Source of the DNA: Thiodiazotropha sp040793985
GTDB lineage: Bacteria > Pseudomonadota > Gammaproteobacteria > Chromatiales > Chromatiaceae
Length of the DNA stretch: 64,000 nucleotides
Assembly: GCA_040793985.1 (NCBI GenBank)
Contig: JBFNJI010000007.1
Coordinates: 62,001-126,000 of the forward strand
Direction of reading: 5' to 3'
Positions 40,881-51,100 of the stretch are shown piece by piece. The notes beneath the pieces are model-generated. The model did not search any database, was not told the origin of the DNA, and saw only the letters and a list, made by a program, of their open reading frames with translations. Position 1 is the first letter of the stretch. Each line of letters opens with the position of its first letter. Both the position numbers and the translations under genes were made by a program.

Positions 40881-43610
40881 CTAGGCCGCGTTCAGGGGAC
40901 CACGGCCTGCAACATCCAAAGGCATGGGACGAACCACACCGAAACCCTGCGCGTAATCAACGCCGATATCGATCAGCTGCTCCAGGGTCTGGTCGTTCTC
41001 GACATACTCGGCAATGGTCTGAAGCCCCATCAAGTGGCCGATTTCATTGATCGACTCCACCATCGCCCTGTCCACCGGGTCCTTAACCATATTGGATACA
41101 AAACTGCCGTCGATCTTTAAATAATCCACAGGCAGGCGCTTGAGATATGAAAACGAGGACATGCCGGTACCGAAATCATCCAAGGCAAAACGAAATCCCC
41201 TGCGTTTCAGCAGGCTGATAAAACGCGCCGCCTGATCCAAGCGACTGACAACCGCGGTTTCGGTTATTTCGAAAGAGATCTTGTCGGCAGGAAGATCGAA
41301 TTTACGCAACTGTTCCAGGATGTGCTCATGGAGAGAACCATCTCCCAGAGACTGGCCGGAGAGATTGATCGCACAGAGCCCCAGCTCATCCAGGCGTTGC
41401 GGGTTCTCCGACAACCATCTGAAGGCGTGACTGATAACCCAGCGATCGAGACTGGCCATGACATTATATCGCTCCGCCGCCGGGATGAACGCTCCGGGCA
41501 TGATCTGCTTACCGCGTTCATCTTTCATGCGTAACAACACCTCGATGTGCTCATCCCCGATGGCGGAACTGCGTAGCGACATGATCGGCTGTTGCAGCAA
41601 GGAGAATCGTTGCTGGTCCATGGCACTCTCGATTCGGCCTACCCAGCGCATCTCCCCCTGCTGGCGCTTGATCTCCTCGTCGTAGGGTTGATAGACATGA
41701 ATCCTGTTTCTCCCCATATCCTTGGCCACATAACAGGCGGCATCGGCGGAGCTCAGGGCGCTGTGAGGGCTTTCGGTATTGGCACCAATTGCGACTATGC
41801 CGATGCTCACGCCGGTTGAGAAGGATCTGCCTTCCCAGGAGAAGCGAAAATCCTTGACCACGCTGCAGATCTTGACTGCCAGCTGCTGTGCCCGCGTAAG
41901 CTGGCAATTTTCCATCAACAGTCCAAACTCGTCACCGCCGAGTCTGGCCAATACGTCATTGCCGCCTATCGTACGTTGCAAGCGATGGGAAAGCTGGCGC
42001 AGCATCATATCTCCGGCAACGTGACCACAGGTGTCGTTGACCAGCTTAAACTGATCGAGGTCCATGTAGAGCAATACATGCTCTACACCTCTATCCTTGG
42101 ATTTGGCAAAAGCCTGTCGCAGCCGTTGATCGAACGCATGGCGATTCAGCAGATGTGTCAGGGAGTCGTGGGTAGCGAGAAAACGCATCTCCCGCATCAT
42201 CGAACGGGTCGCGGTGACATCCCTGAACACTGTCACTGAACCCTTGAAATGGCCATTTTCCATGATTGGATAGGTTGAATACTCCACGGGAAACAAGGTC
42301 TCGTTCTTACGCAGAAACGACTCATCTTTGACCCGAATCGACTCACCTTGCTGCAATACCGTACTGTTGAAGGATTTACCTGCCTCCTCGAACATCCTTA
42401 TGCTTTTATGTATCTCCAGGTTCAACAGTTCGTCCTGGGAATAGCCCAGCATATCCGCTGCCGCCTTATTGATGAAGGTGCATGCGCCCAGCTCGTCGAT
42501 ACCGAAGATGCCTTCACCTGTCGACTCCAGTATCAGCGACATTTTCTTGTTCACTGCCTCTAGCTGGTTTGACGATTTTTCAAGCGACTCGTGCGCCAGC
42601 CTATGCGCCTGGTTGCGCTCATAGTTTTCGATGGCAAAGGCAAGATCGTTGACCATCTCATGCAACAGGTCATGAATCGTAAGGGTGAAATAGTTGCTCC
42701 CCTGAGCGTAGACGGTGAGCGTCGCCACCACCTGTTGGCGATTGACGATGGGAAATACAGCAGCAGACCGGCTACCGCTGAGCCGTGCCAGCCGATGCCA
42801 GGCAGTCTTTCCCGGATCGACATCGATCTCGTCGATCACCGACGGGCACTTGCCATAGACTGAGACTGCCAAGGGACTGTCAGCCTGGGGATCGGTTAGA
42901 TCCAGGTCGAATGTGCAGGCCTTGAGACTATCCAGGCCGATTCCGGCACAGGCAATCGGCATAACGCTATTGCCCATGTTGTTGACCTCGCCGATCCAAG
43001 CAGCATTAAAACCGCCAAACGTCACCGCAATATCGCAAACCCTTTCAAACAACACTTGGGGTGACCGGTTGCGCAGTATCGTCTTGCTGGTTTGCGAAAG
43101 CGCGGCATAGAGCCCTTTCTGTTGATTCACCGCTTGTTCACGTTTCGCAATCTCGCTGGCCATGCGCTTGAATGCTTGGGAGACATGGGTCAATTCATCC
43201 TGTTCCGGAAGATTTTCCGCCGCGAGATAGTTGCCACGAGCAAGCTCCATGGCGACCTTTTTCAGCGCCGATACCGGGGTAAGCAGCATTCTGTTCAACA
43301 ACCACGAGACGAGGATGAAGCTGAACAGGAAACCCAGGGTGTAGAAAATGGCGCGCTCTTTCATCAACTCCAGCATCTTCAGCCTGAGAGCGACTGCGGG
43401 CTGCGCCGGCGATGTCGTAATCGTGAACAGGTCAAATTCGGGAGGTTGCTGCAGGGACGGAGACACTGCTGCCTCAGGCGATGCCTGTTGCGGCTCGGCA
43501 GCAGCATCTATTTCTAGCCCGAGCTGGCGATATTCGAGATAGATATCCACAGCGAACAGGCATAGGAACAGCGCTGCCAAAGCCGCAATGAATTTACTCT
43601 TCAGCTGCAT
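40881..43610 (-). CDS. Membrane GGDEF/EAL protein with HAMP, GAF and PAS domains
   Basis: About 909 residues from the ATG at 43610; the longer reading from 43703 hides the first membrane helix. Order: membrane helix (about 6-24), periplasmic loop rich in Ala/Pro/Gln, second helix (about 88-110), HAMP, GAF-like domain (about 180-350), PAS (about 375-485), GGDEF (intact RLGGDEFG) and EAL. In the EAL domain the signature reads EVLLRM instead of EALLR, but INLSGQSL, FEITETAV and DDFGTGMSSFSYLK are intact. It can thus make and possibly degrade cyclic di-GMP in response to a periplasmic or cytoplasmic cue. Confidence 0.93.
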   Translation of the reverse strand: MQLKSKFIAALAALFLCLFAVDIYLEYRQLGLEIDAAAEPQQASPEAAVSPSLQQPPEFDLFTITTSPAQPAVALRLKMLELMKERAIFYTLGFLFSFILVSWLLNRMLLTPVSALKKVAMELARGNYLAAENLPEQDELTHVSQAFKRMASEIAKREQAVNQQKGLYAALSQTSKTILRNRSPQVLFERVCDIAVTFGGFNAAWIGEVNNMGNSVMPIACAGIGLDSLKACTFDLDLTDPQADSPLAVSVYGKCPSVIDEIDVDPGKTAWHRLARLSGSRSAAVFPIVNRQQVVATLTVYAQGSNYFTLTIHDLLHEMVNDLAFAIENYERNQAHRLAHESLEKSSNQLEAVNKKMSLILESTGEGIFGIDELGACTFINKAAADMLGYSQDELLNLEIHKSIRMFEEAGKSFNSTVLQQGESIRVKDESFLRKNETLFPVEYSTYPIMENGHFKGSVTVFRDVTATRSMMREMRFLATHDSLTHLLNRHAFDQRLRQAFAKSKDRGVEHVLLYMDLDQFKLVNDTCGHVAGDMMLRQLSHRLQRTIGGNDVLARLGGDEFGLLMENCQLTRAQQLAVKICSVVKDFRFSWEGRSFSTGVSIGIVAIGANTESPHSALSSADAACYVAKDMGRNRIHVYQPYDEEIKRQQGEMRWVGRIESAMDQQRFSLLQQPIMSLRSSAIGDEHIEVLLRMKDERGKQIMPGAFIPAAERYNVMASLDRWVISHAFRWLSENPQRLDELGLCAINLSGQSLGDGSLHEHILEQLRKFDLPADKISFEITETAVVSRLDQAARFISLLKRRGFRFALDDFGTGMSSFSYLKRLPVDYLKIDGSFVSNMVKDPVDRAMVESINEIGHLMGLQTIAEYVENDQTLEQLIDIGVDYAQGFGVVRPMPLDVAGRGPLNAA

Positions 43611-43818
43611 CACACATACAGGCGCTAAAGAGCGCCTTACCCCCAGAGGTAATTTATTATTTAGACTGGAATCGAGAAAACCCTTGATTACCGGATCGGT
43701 CAATAAAGCGATCAGCGGATCATTTGGGTTTACGGTTCGCTCCCTGCATAACAGCTCGCGTATCCAGATTAGACGAGGGGTGTTACTACTCCTGAATAAT
43801 AGGCATAGCTTCAGCCTA

Positions 43819-43832
43819 ATAAGTTAACTTAT
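43819..43832. repeat. 14-bp perfect palindrome upstream of the GGDEF/EAL gene
   Basis: ATAAGTTAACTTAT is fully self-complementary and lies in an AT-rich stretch about 210 bases before the GGDEF/EAL start and 49 bases before the end of hemW. It may be an operator or part of a promoter; no regulator is known. Confidence 0.5.
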
Positions 43833-43880
43833 AAATTAATATCTTACACATAATATGTAAAGAACAATTTAAGTAGGCTA

Positions 43881-45026
43881 TCAGGCTTCGAATATCGATA
43901 ATAGATCATTTAGGAATCTGTATCCTAAAGGAGTGGCATGGAACCGGCCCTCGACCGGGTACAACAACCCTCTTTCAATCGCAATCGAGAGGGGTTCGTG
44001 GAGGTCGTCGAGGTCAAGTCCCGTGGTCACGGGAAACAGTTCCGCCTCCACACCTTCACGCAACCGCAGTGCGTTCATCATGAACTCTATGATCAGATCC
44101 TGCACTTCCAACCGCCGCTCACCCTGCAGCAGCGGATGCGCCCCTTGTGCTGCGCTGAGATAGTCATTTGGATGACGTCTTTTCCAGCGTCGCCGTATCA
44201 CGCCGTCCCGGGAAGTGACCTTGCCATGGGCTCCGGCGCCTATGCCCAGATAGTCACCGAAACGCCAGTAGTTGAGATTGTGCCTGCATCGCTCCCCAGG
44301 GCGGGCAAACGCCGAAACCTCATATTGCCCATATCCAGCCTTGCGCAGCATTTCGACTCCCTGGCGCTGAATCCGCCAAAGCCTCTCCTCATCCGGCAGT
44401 TCAGGAGGTGACTGATGGAAAGGCGTATTGGGTTCCAACGTGAGCTGGTAATAGGAGATGTGTCCGGGACTCAAGTCGATAGCCGCTGCCATGTCCGCTT
44501 CTGCCATACCCGGGGTCTGCCCTGGCAGTCCAAACATCATATCCAGGTTGATATGCTCGAAACCCGACGCTTTCGCCCTCTGCACCGCATCAATGACCTC
44601 ATCGGGTCCGTGGATGCGACCCAGGCGCTGAAGCGATTCGGCATTGAGGCTCTGCGCTCCCAGGGAGAGGCGATTGACACCCGCTTGCCGATAACCGGAC
44701 AGATGCCGTGACTCCATGGCACCCGGATTGGCCTCGATGGTGATTTCTATATCGTCACGCCGGGCTATCGTATCGACAACCCCCGACAGCAGACGCCCGA
44801 TAGCTTCGGCCGAGAAGAGGCTCGGGGTGCCGCCACCGATAAAGATACTCTCGATCGGACGTCCTTGCGCCACTGCCTGCTCCATGCGCAAGTCCTCCAG
44901 CAGGGCCTCCACATAGGCACCCTCGTCCAGCACTTGTTGTTTTGGATGGGAGTTGAAATCGCAGTAGGGGCACTTGCGTACACACCAGGGGATATGGATA
45001 TAGAGTGAGAGGGGCGGTTGTTGCAA
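43881..45026 (-). CDS. hemW: Radical SAM haem chaperone HemW
   Basis: A 381-residue radical SAM protein whose cluster motif CVRKCPYCDFNSH is of the HemW type (CX3CX2CXC), distinct from the coproporphyrinogen oxidase HemN. FIGGGTPSLF and the C-terminal HemN-like domain are present. HemW carries haem to target proteins. The gene follows the TRAP binding-protein gene by 152 bases on the same strand. Confidence 0.94.
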   Translation of the reverse strand: MQQPPLSLYIHIPWCVRKCPYCDFNSHPKQQVLDEGAYVEALLEDLRMEQAVAQGRPIESIFIGGGTPSLFSAEAIGRLLSGVVDTIARRDDIEITIEANPGAMESRHLSGYRQAGVNRLSLGAQSLNAESLQRLGRIHGPDEVIDAVQRAKASGFEHINLDMMFGLPGQTPGMAEADMAAAIDLSPGHISYYQLTLEPNTPFHQSPPELPDEERLWRIQRQGVEMLRKAGYGQYEVSAFARPGERCRHNLNYWRFGDYLGIGAGAHGKVTSRDGVIRRRWKRRHPNDYLSAAQGAHPLLQGERRLEVQDLIIEFMMNALRLREGVEAELFPVTTGLDLDDLHEPLSIAIERGLLYPVEGRFHATPLGYRFLNDLLSIFEA

Positions 45027-45178
45027 CGGATCTCGTCTCCCTGGTTACAGAACATCCGGCGCCCCACCGGAAAAGCGCACCCTGCTTCAACCGCATGGTG
45101 CTGTTCCGGCCCCGGCGGCAGGCTGGCGACATGCCGCCGGGGCAGCGGGACTGGACAAACAAAGCGAAGAAGATTCCG

Positions 45179-46264
45179 TTAAGCCTTGTCGCGTGCCTGC
45201 AGGTAAGCGAAATCTGAGATCGCCCCCCACTCACGGGAACCCTTGAGGAAGGACATGTAGGAGTCGTAGACCTTCTTCGCAAAGGCGTCCTTGGCGGCCA
45301 ACTCCTGGACCACCTCGGTGGAGTATTTACGCAGGGTCTCCAACACATCGTTGGGATAGACACGGATATCGACCTTGTGCTTTTCCACCAAGGTCTTGAG
45401 TGCCGCGGGATTGCGTGCCGTATACTCCGCCAGCATCTCCTGGTTGGCGATCTTGCAGGCGTTGATTACAATTGCCTGCAGATCCTTGGGCAGGGCGGCA
45501 AAGGCCTTTTGATTGATGATCGCCTCGAGGGTGGTGCCGGGCTCGTGAAATCCCGGATAGTAGTAGTACTTGGCCGCCTTGAATAGGCCAAAGGCCAGAT
45601 CGTTGTAGGGATTGACCCACTCAGTGGCATCGATCGCCCCGGATTGCAAGGAAGTGAATAGCTCGCCGCCGGGAAGGTTGACTGGTGTTCCGCCTGCCCG
45701 TTTCAGCACTTCACCACCGAGACCGGGGATGCGCATTTTCAGGCCCTTGAGGTCACCGACACTGTTGATCTCTTTGTTGAACCAGCCACCCATCTGCATC
45801 CCTGTGTTGCCACCGGGTGCGGGAATCAGGCCAAAGGGCTTGTAGAGCTCCTGCCACAATTCCAGGCCGCCACCGAAATAGAGCCAGCCGTTCATCTCCT
45901 GTGCGGTCATGCCGAAAGGGACCGTGGAGAAAAATTGCGCGGTTTCACTCTTACCCTTCCAGTAGTAGGCGGCACCGTGCCCGAGTTCGGCAGTGCCCCT
46001 GGAAACCGCATCAAACACCTCGAAGGCCGGTACCAGCTCTTTCGCACCGTAGACCTTGACGTGCATGCGGCCACCGCTCATCTCATTGATCACCTCGGCC
46101 AGTTTATTGGCCCCGGTACCCAGGCCGGGAAAGTTCTTCGGCCAGGTGGTGACCATCTTCCATTTGATCTGATCCTTCGCCTCGGCGACCCGAAGCCCCG
46201 CCATTCCGGCACCCAGCGCCAGCGTTCCACCACCCGCATGCTTCATAAAATCACGACGTTTCAT
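45179..46264 (-). CDS. TRAP transporter solute-binding protein (DctP/TakP-like), Tat-exported
   Basis: A 361-residue periplasmic binding protein with a Tat-like signal (MKRRDFMKHAGGG, then ALGAGMAGLRVAEA). The body has the DctP-family features KMRIPGLGGEVLKRAGG and the WVNPYNDLAFGL region, which resembles the TakP group that binds 2-oxo acids. The membrane partners DctQ and DctM are not adjacent, so it is an orphan here or works with partners elsewhere. Substrate assignment is an inference from similarity to TakP by memory. Confidence 0.88.
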   Translation of the reverse strand: MKRRDFMKHAGGGTLALGAGMAGLRVAEAKDQIKWKMVTTWPKNFPGLGTGANKLAEVINEMSGGRMHVKVYGAKELVPAFEVFDAVSRGTAELGHGAAYYWKGKSETAQFFSTVPFGMTAQEMNGWLYFGGGLELWQELYKPFGLIPAPGGNTGMQMGGWFNKEINSVGDLKGLKMRIPGLGGEVLKRAGGTPVNLPGGELFTSLQSGAIDATEWVNPYNDLAFGLFKAAKYYYYPGFHEPGTTLEAIINQKAFAALPKDLQAIVINACKIANQEMLAEYTARNPAALKTLVEKHKVDIRVYPNDVLETLRKYSTEVVQELAAKDAFAKKVYDSYMSFLKGSREWGAISDFAYLQARDKA

Positions 46265-46363
46265 GCCTCTCTCCTGTTCCGTTTATGTTATTGATATGCC
46301 GCTTCGTCGGGATCGCCTACCACTCCGGCACGCCCGCGGCCATGTCGATCGTACGCTCTCTCC

Positions 46364-48526
46364 TCAACAGGGCAGCAGATTGGCATAGGCTAACACCAGC
46401 CATTTGCTGCCCACCTCTTCGAAATTGACCTGTACCCGGGCACTGCGTCCCTGTCCCTCGGCGTTCAAAACCACGCCCTCGCCAAACTTTGCATGCCGCA
46501 CCCGCTGCCCCAGCTCGAATCCGCTCTGCTCGCCAACCTCCAGGTAGGGCGGGCTGCCATGGAGCGGCTGGCTCATGCCGGGGCCGGCCCGCACCTCGGA
46601 CATCAACTCTGCCGGCATCTCACGAATGAAGCGGGAGGGGAGGGGATAGCTGTCGCTGCCATGGAGGCGCCGGCTCTCCGCATGACAGAGATAGAGCGCT
46701 TGCATGGCACGGGTTACACCGACATAGCAGAGCCGCCTCTCCTCCTCCAGACGGGCAGGGTCGTCCGCGGACATACTGTGCGGAAACAGGCCCTCCTCCA
46801 TACCGACCAGGAATACCAGGGGGAACTCCAATCCCTTTGCGGAATGGAGGGTCATCAACTGGACACAGGATTCCGAGGGATCGCCCTGGGCCTCGCCAGC
46901 CTCCAGGGCGGCGTGGGAGAGAAAGGCGGAGAGTTCATCCATCTCGCTCTCATCATCCACCTCGTAGCCGAACTGGCGGGTCGCATTGACCAACTCCTCC
47001 AGGTTCTCCTTGCGGTCGATCCCCTTACCGTCGCGGTTTTTACCGAAGTGATCGGGTAATCCGCTGGCCGTAAGCACCTGCTCGACCTGTTCCGGCAACG
47101 AAAGGGCCGGACAATTAATCCGCAGCTCTTCAATCAGATCGAGAAAGCCCCGCAACGCGGTCGCCGCCCGTTTCGGCATCGCCTCACCCTGCAACAGCTC
47201 CGCAGCCGCCTGCCACAGGGATGAGTCGAAATCCCTGGCATGCATTCGTACCGCATCCATGGTCTTAGGCCCGATGCCACGGGGAGGCATATTGACTGCG
47301 CGCTCGAAGGCCCCGTCATCATGTTGATTGCTGAGCAACCTGAGGTAGGCCAGGGCATCCTTGATCTCCGCGCGTTCGAAAAAACGCAATCCGCCATAGA
47401 CACGATAGGGGATGGCGGCCTGAATCAAAGCCTCCTCGAAGAGACGCGATTGGGCGGTGGTGCGATAGAGTATGGCTGCTTCCGATTGGGTGTTGCCCTC
47501 ATCGATAAACTGGCGGATCCTCTCCACCACAAAACGTGCCTCGTCGATCTCATTGAAGGCGGCATAGAGTCTGATCGGTTCGCCATCGCCATCCTGGGTC
47601 CAGAGTTGCTTTCCCAGGCGCGAGGGGTTGTTGTTGATCAGGGCATTGGCAGCATTCAGGATATTCCCGCTGGATCGGTAGTTCTGCTCCAGCCGTACCA
47701 GCGTGGCTCGCTCATAGTGTGCCTGAAAGCTCTGAATATTCTCCACCCGGGCACCCCGCCAGCCATAGATCGACTGGTCGTCGTCACCGACGACAAAGAG
47801 ATTGCTGCGCGCCCCCGCAAGCATCCTCAACCAGGCATACTGGATTGCATTGGTGTCCTGAAACTCATCCACCAGGATATGCTGGAAGCGCTGCTGATAG
47901 TGCTGCAGAATATCCGGCCGCTCGCGCCACAGCTCATGGGCACGCAACAACAGCTCGGCAAAATCGACCTGTCCCCCGCGATCGCAGGTTTCCTGGTATG
48001 CGTTATAGAGACGTATCATCTGTTGCTGATAGGGATCACCGCCATCGTCCAGGTGTTGGGCACGCAGACCCTCATCCTTGCGGCCATTGATAAACCATTG
48101 AATCTGCCTCGGCGGCCAGCGGGACTCGTCGAGATCGAGGTTCTTCAACAGGCGCTTGATGAGGCGAAACTGGTCATCGGAATCAAGGATCTGAAAGCCT
48201 TGTGGCAGCCCCGCCTCTTTCCAATGCGCCCGTAGCAGGCGATGGGCCAGGCCATGGAAGGTACCGACCCACATACCGCCCAATGGCTGGCCGAGCAGGT
48301 TTTCGATGCGATAACGCATCTCTCTCGCCGCTTTGTTGGTAAAGGTCACCGCCAGTACCGACCAGGGTGACGCGGACTCAGCAGCCAGCAACCAGGCAAT
48401 CCGGTGTACCAGCACCCGGGTTTTGCCGCTGCCGGCACCCGCCAGTACCAGCAGGCTGCCTACGGGTGCGGTTACCGCCTCGCGTTGTGCATCGTTGAGA
48501 GGATCTAGAATTGGAGAAACATCCAT
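46364..48526 (-). CDS. uvrD: DNA helicase II
   Basis: Exactly 720 residues from the ATG at 48526, the length of E. coli UvrD, whose N-terminus (MDVS..LDxLND.QREAV) it shares; a GTG six codons earlier is the alternative. Superfamily 1 motifs are clear: Walker A GAGSGKT near residue 30, DEFQDTN (motif II), GDDDQSIYGWRGA (III) and VTRAMQ (VI). The C-terminal Tudor-like tail (RHAKFGEGVVLNAEG) is also present. It unwinds DNA in mismatch and nucleotide excision repair. Confidence 0.96.
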   Translation of the reverse strand: MDVSPILDPLNDAQREAVTAPVGSLLVLAGAGSGKTRVLVHRIAWLLAAESASPWSVLAVTFTNKAAREMRYRIENLLGQPLGGMWVGTFHGLAHRLLRAHWKEAGLPQGFQILDSDDQFRLIKRLLKNLDLDESRWPPRQIQWFINGRKDEGLRAQHLDDGGDPYQQQMIRLYNAYQETCDRGGQVDFAELLLRAHELWRERPDILQHYQQRFQHILVDEFQDTNAIQYAWLRMLAGARSNLFVVGDDDQSIYGWRGARVENIQSFQAHYERATLVRLEQNYRSSGNILNAANALINNNPSRLGKQLWTQDGDGEPIRLYAAFNEIDEARFVVERIRQFIDEGNTQSEAAILYRTTAQSRLFEEALIQAAIPYRVYGGLRFFERAEIKDALAYLRLLSNQHDDGAFERAVNMPPRGIGPKTMDAVRMHARDFDSSLWQAAAELLQGEAMPKRAATALRGFLDLIEELRINCPALSLPEQVEQVLTASGLPDHFGKNRDGKGIDRKENLEELVNATRQFGYEVDDESEMDELSAFLSHAALEAGEAQGDPSESCVQLMTLHSAKGLEFPLVFLVGMEEGLFPHSMSADDPARLEEERRLCYVGVTRAMQALYLCHAESRRLHGSDSYPLPSRFIREMPAELMSEVRAGPGMSQPLHGSPPYLEVGEQSGFELGQRVRHAKFGEGVVLNAEGQGRSARVQVNFEEVGSKWLVLAYANLLPC

Positions 48527-48594
48527 AAGCGATAGTTTACTCACCCGGGACCGGGAAAAGCCACTATGCAGAGGTGATTTTCCGGCCTCACGAC

Positions 48595-48906
48595 CTAATC
48601 CCCACTCTCGCTGCTGATGATCACTTGGTGCATTTCCATTGCGCCCTCGCCATCGATCGCCTCCTTCGGCATCGGATTGGCGTGGGCAATACGAAAGTCC
48701 TCGCTACCCACCCAGTCCTGAAAAGAGGCCTGGTCCCGCCAGGTGGTGAGCACGACATAAGGCAACCCGGGTTTCGCCGGTTGCAATACCTGCATACGCA
48801 CGAAACCCGGCTGCATCTCGATCTGCCCCGCACGGTCGCGAAAACGCGCCTCGAACATCTCCTGGTACCCCTCTGCGACAGGGACCCTGTTGGCGACGAT
48901 GAACAT
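48595..48906 (-). CDS. Antibiotic biosynthesis monooxygenase (ABM) domain protein
   Basis: A 103-residue dimeric alpha-beta barrel protein: FIVANRVPVAEGYQEMFEARF, PGFVRMQVLQP and VVLTTWRDQASFQDWVGSEDF match the ABM/IsdG-like fold. Members act as small quinol monooxygenases or haem-degrading enzymes; which one cannot be told. The start has AGGAG eight bases upstream. It precedes uvrD on the same strand, 68 bases away. Confidence 0.88.
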   Translation of the reverse strand: MFIVANRVPVAEGYQEMFEARFRDRAGQIEMQPGFVRMQVLQPAKPGLPYVVLTTWRDQASFQDWVGSEDFRIAHANPMPKEAIDGEGAMEMHQVIISSESGD

Positions 48907-49075
48907 CTTTCAAACTCCTATACTGGCGTTAATCCGAGAGCTTAATATGTCGTGTTCAACCGCAATATGCCAACAATAGCAGCACTGCCACTCCGCGCTT
49001 TTGCCTTAAACTGATAACATTCCAGGCAGGGCTGGGACACTCCTCTCCCCCAAACAGTCACGATCGAGGTTGTAG

Positions 49076-50059
49076 ATGCAGATTTTGGCAGGTGATATCG
49101 GCGGCACTAACACCAGACTAGCGCTCTATAAGGCTCTACCCGGGGCACAGCGGGACCCAATCCTGCAAAAGGTCTATTCCAGCCAGTCCTATGAATCCTT
49201 CGAGGCCGTACTGCAACGCTTCATGACCCATGTCGCGGAAACGCCTATCGACCTTGCATGCTTCGGCATTGCCGGGCCTGTCATCGACCAGGTTTGTGAA
49301 ACGACCAATCTGCCCTGGCGGGTCTCAGCAGAACAGATAAACAATCGCTTCAGCTTCGGACAGACCTCCCTGATCAACGACCTGGAGGCAAACGCATGGG
49401 GTATAGTGACGCTGCAGGAGGACGATTACTTTACCCTCGCTGCGGGAGCTGAAAATGCAACAGGCAACCGATCGATCATCGCCGCAGGTACCGGCCTTGG
49501 CGAGGCGGGTCTCTATTGGGACGGGGAGAGGCACAACCCCTTTCCCTCGGAGGGGGGGCATAGCGACTTCAGTCCAACAACCCCCCTGGAATTCAGCCTG
49601 CTCCAGTCCCTGCGGAAAAACCGCGAGCAGGTGAGCTGGGAAGACCTGGTATCCGGCCCCGGGCTCGTGCTCATCCACGACTATCTTCAACAGACCCATC
49701 ACCAACAAACACCACCCTGGCTCGGTAAAGAGATGGAGAGAATGGGCAGGGCCCCGGCCATCTCCGCAGCGGGGCTCGCCTCAACAGACCCATTGTGCAG
49801 GGAATCCCTGGAACTCTTTACCCGACTCTATGCCCGGGAAGCGGGTAATCACGCCCTGAAGATCATGGCCACGGGCGGTGTCTATCTGGGGGGTGGCATC
49901 GCCCCCAAGATCTTGCCGATACTCAAGGAGGATATCTTCATGGAGGCCTTCATCGCCAAGGGACCGATGAGCAAGCTCATGCGGGCTATGCCTGTAAAGG
50001 TCATTCTGAATGACAAAACCGCTCTATTTGGTGCCTTTAACCACGCCATGGCCTCTTAG
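49076..50059 (+). CDS. glk: Glucokinase
   Basis: A 327-residue ROK-independent glucokinase of the Glk group. The phosphate loop is GDIGGTNTRLAL, the sugar-binding and catalytic Asp lie in SLINDLEANAWG, and GTGLGEAGLYWDG and SEGGHSDFSP are family motifs. It phosphorylates glucose with ATP, feeding the phosphofructokinase found in this window. Confidence 0.95.
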   Translation: MQILAGDIGGTNTRLALYKALPGAQRDPILQKVYSSQSYESFEAVLQRFMTHVAETPIDLACFGIAGPVIDQVCETTNLPWRVSAEQINNRFSFGQTSLINDLEANAWGIVTLQEDDYFTLAAGAENATGNRSIIAAGTGLGEAGLYWDGERHNPFPSEGGHSDFSPTTPLEFSLLQSLRKNREQVSWEDLVSGPGLVLIHDYLQQTHHQQTPPWLGKEMERMGRAPAISAAGLASTDPLCRESLELFTRLYAREAGNHALKIMATGGVYLGGGIAPKILPILKEDIFMEAFIAKGPMSKLMRAMPVKVILNDKTALFGAFNHAMAS

Positions 50060-50062
50060 GAA

Positions 50063-50097
50063 GCCCTGACAATGCGAAGCCGCGCACTGCTCAGGGC
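50063..50097. repeat. Inverted repeat between glk and the peroxidase gene
   Basis: Seven-base arms GCCCTGA (50063-50069) and TCAGGGC (50091-50097) enclose a second stem, TGCG with CGCA. It sits between two convergent genes, four bases after the glk stop, and may slow or end transcription from either side; no T run follows. Confidence 0.5.
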
Positions 50098-50110
50098 CTC
50101 CATCGGTCAA

Positions 50111-51100
50111 TCAATCAAAAGGCTTGGGGGCTGGCGTGCTGTCTGTTGACGGCGGCAGGATCGGCATCAAGAAAGCTGGCTGATCGCCAGTCAGGCTCTT
50201 CAAAAAAGCGACGATCTGGGCATTCTCCATGTCAGAGAACTTCTTACCCAACTGCAGCCGTCCCATGACATCGACCGCCTCGGTCAGGGTCTCCGCCTCA
50301 CCGTCATGGAAATAGGGATAGGTCATCTCCACGTTTCGCAGGGTCGGCACCTTGAACTTGAATCGATCCGCATCCTTCCCGGTAACCGCACTCAAGCCCT
50401 CGGCCGGACTGTTTGCCTCATAGGGCTCAACCAGACCCATCTTTTGGAAGGAGTTGCCACCCACGGCCTCGCCGTTGTGGCATGCGACACAACCGCTCTC
50501 TTTAAACAGCATATAACCGGCCAGCTCTTCCTCGGAAAGGGCATCCGCGTCGCCAAGCAGCCACTGATCAAACCGTGAGTTCGGCGTCACCAGGGTCTTC
50601 TCAAACTCGGCAATGGCCTGGGTGACTTCGTCGATGGTGATCTTGTCACTGCCGTATACCTGTTTGAACTCCATGACATACTCGGGGATCGATGTCAGCA
50701 CGTCGATCGCCAGGGTATGGGTAAATGCCATCTCACCCGGATTTGCGATGGGCCCCCCCGCCTGCGCTTTCAAATCGGCCGCCCTGCCATCCCAGAATTG
50801 AGCCACATTGAGGCTGGAGTTGAGCACAGTGGGGGCATTGATGGGCCCCTGCTGCCAGTTGTGACCAATCGAGGTCTTGAGATTGTCTGTACCCCCCATA
50901 CTCAGATTGTGGCAGGAGTTACAGGAGATAAACCCGGACTTGGAGAGGCGGGGATCGAAATAGAGCTTTTTGCCCAATTCAACCTTGCCGAGATTGATGT
51001 TCTGTACCGGCTTGATGGGCTTTATCGGCTCATCCATTGCGAATAGAACGTTTGAAACACCTAGCATGAGCGAATATGTAATCAATTGTTTACCTATCAT
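50111..51100 (-). CDS. Di-haem cytochrome c peroxidase
   Basis: About 329 residues from the ATG at 51100, which starts a signal peptide (hydrophobic stretch 8-20, then LFA). Two haem c motifs are present: C60-NSC-H64 and C204-VAC-H208. It belongs to the CcpA/MauG family, which reduces hydrogen peroxide to water with electrons from small c-type cytochromes in the periplasm. A perfect palindrome (51272-51286) lies 172 bases upstream of the start, matching operators seen before the rubrerythrin gene; it is likely under the adjacent Irr/PerR-like regulator. Confidence 0.93.
   Translation of the reverse strand: MIGKQLITYSLMLGVSNVLFAMDEPIKPIKPVQNINLGKVELGKKLYFDPRLSKSGFISCNSCHNLSMGGTDNLKTSIGHNWQQGPINAPTVLNSSLNVAQFWDGRAADLKAQAGGPIANPGEMAFTHTLAIDVLTSIPEYVMEFKQVYGSDKITIDEVTQAIAEFEKTLVTPNSRFDQWLLGDADALSEEELAGYMLFKESGCVACHNGEAVGGNSFQKMGLVEPYEANSPAEGLSAVTGKDADRFKFKVPTLRNVEMTYPYFHDGEAETLTEAVDVMGRLQLGKKFSDMENAQIVAFLKSLTGDQPAFLMPILPPSTDSTPAPKPFD

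Noticed and set aside
47240..48235. 331-codon open frame on plus
   Set aside because: Antisense to uvrD, whose helicase motifs are intact.
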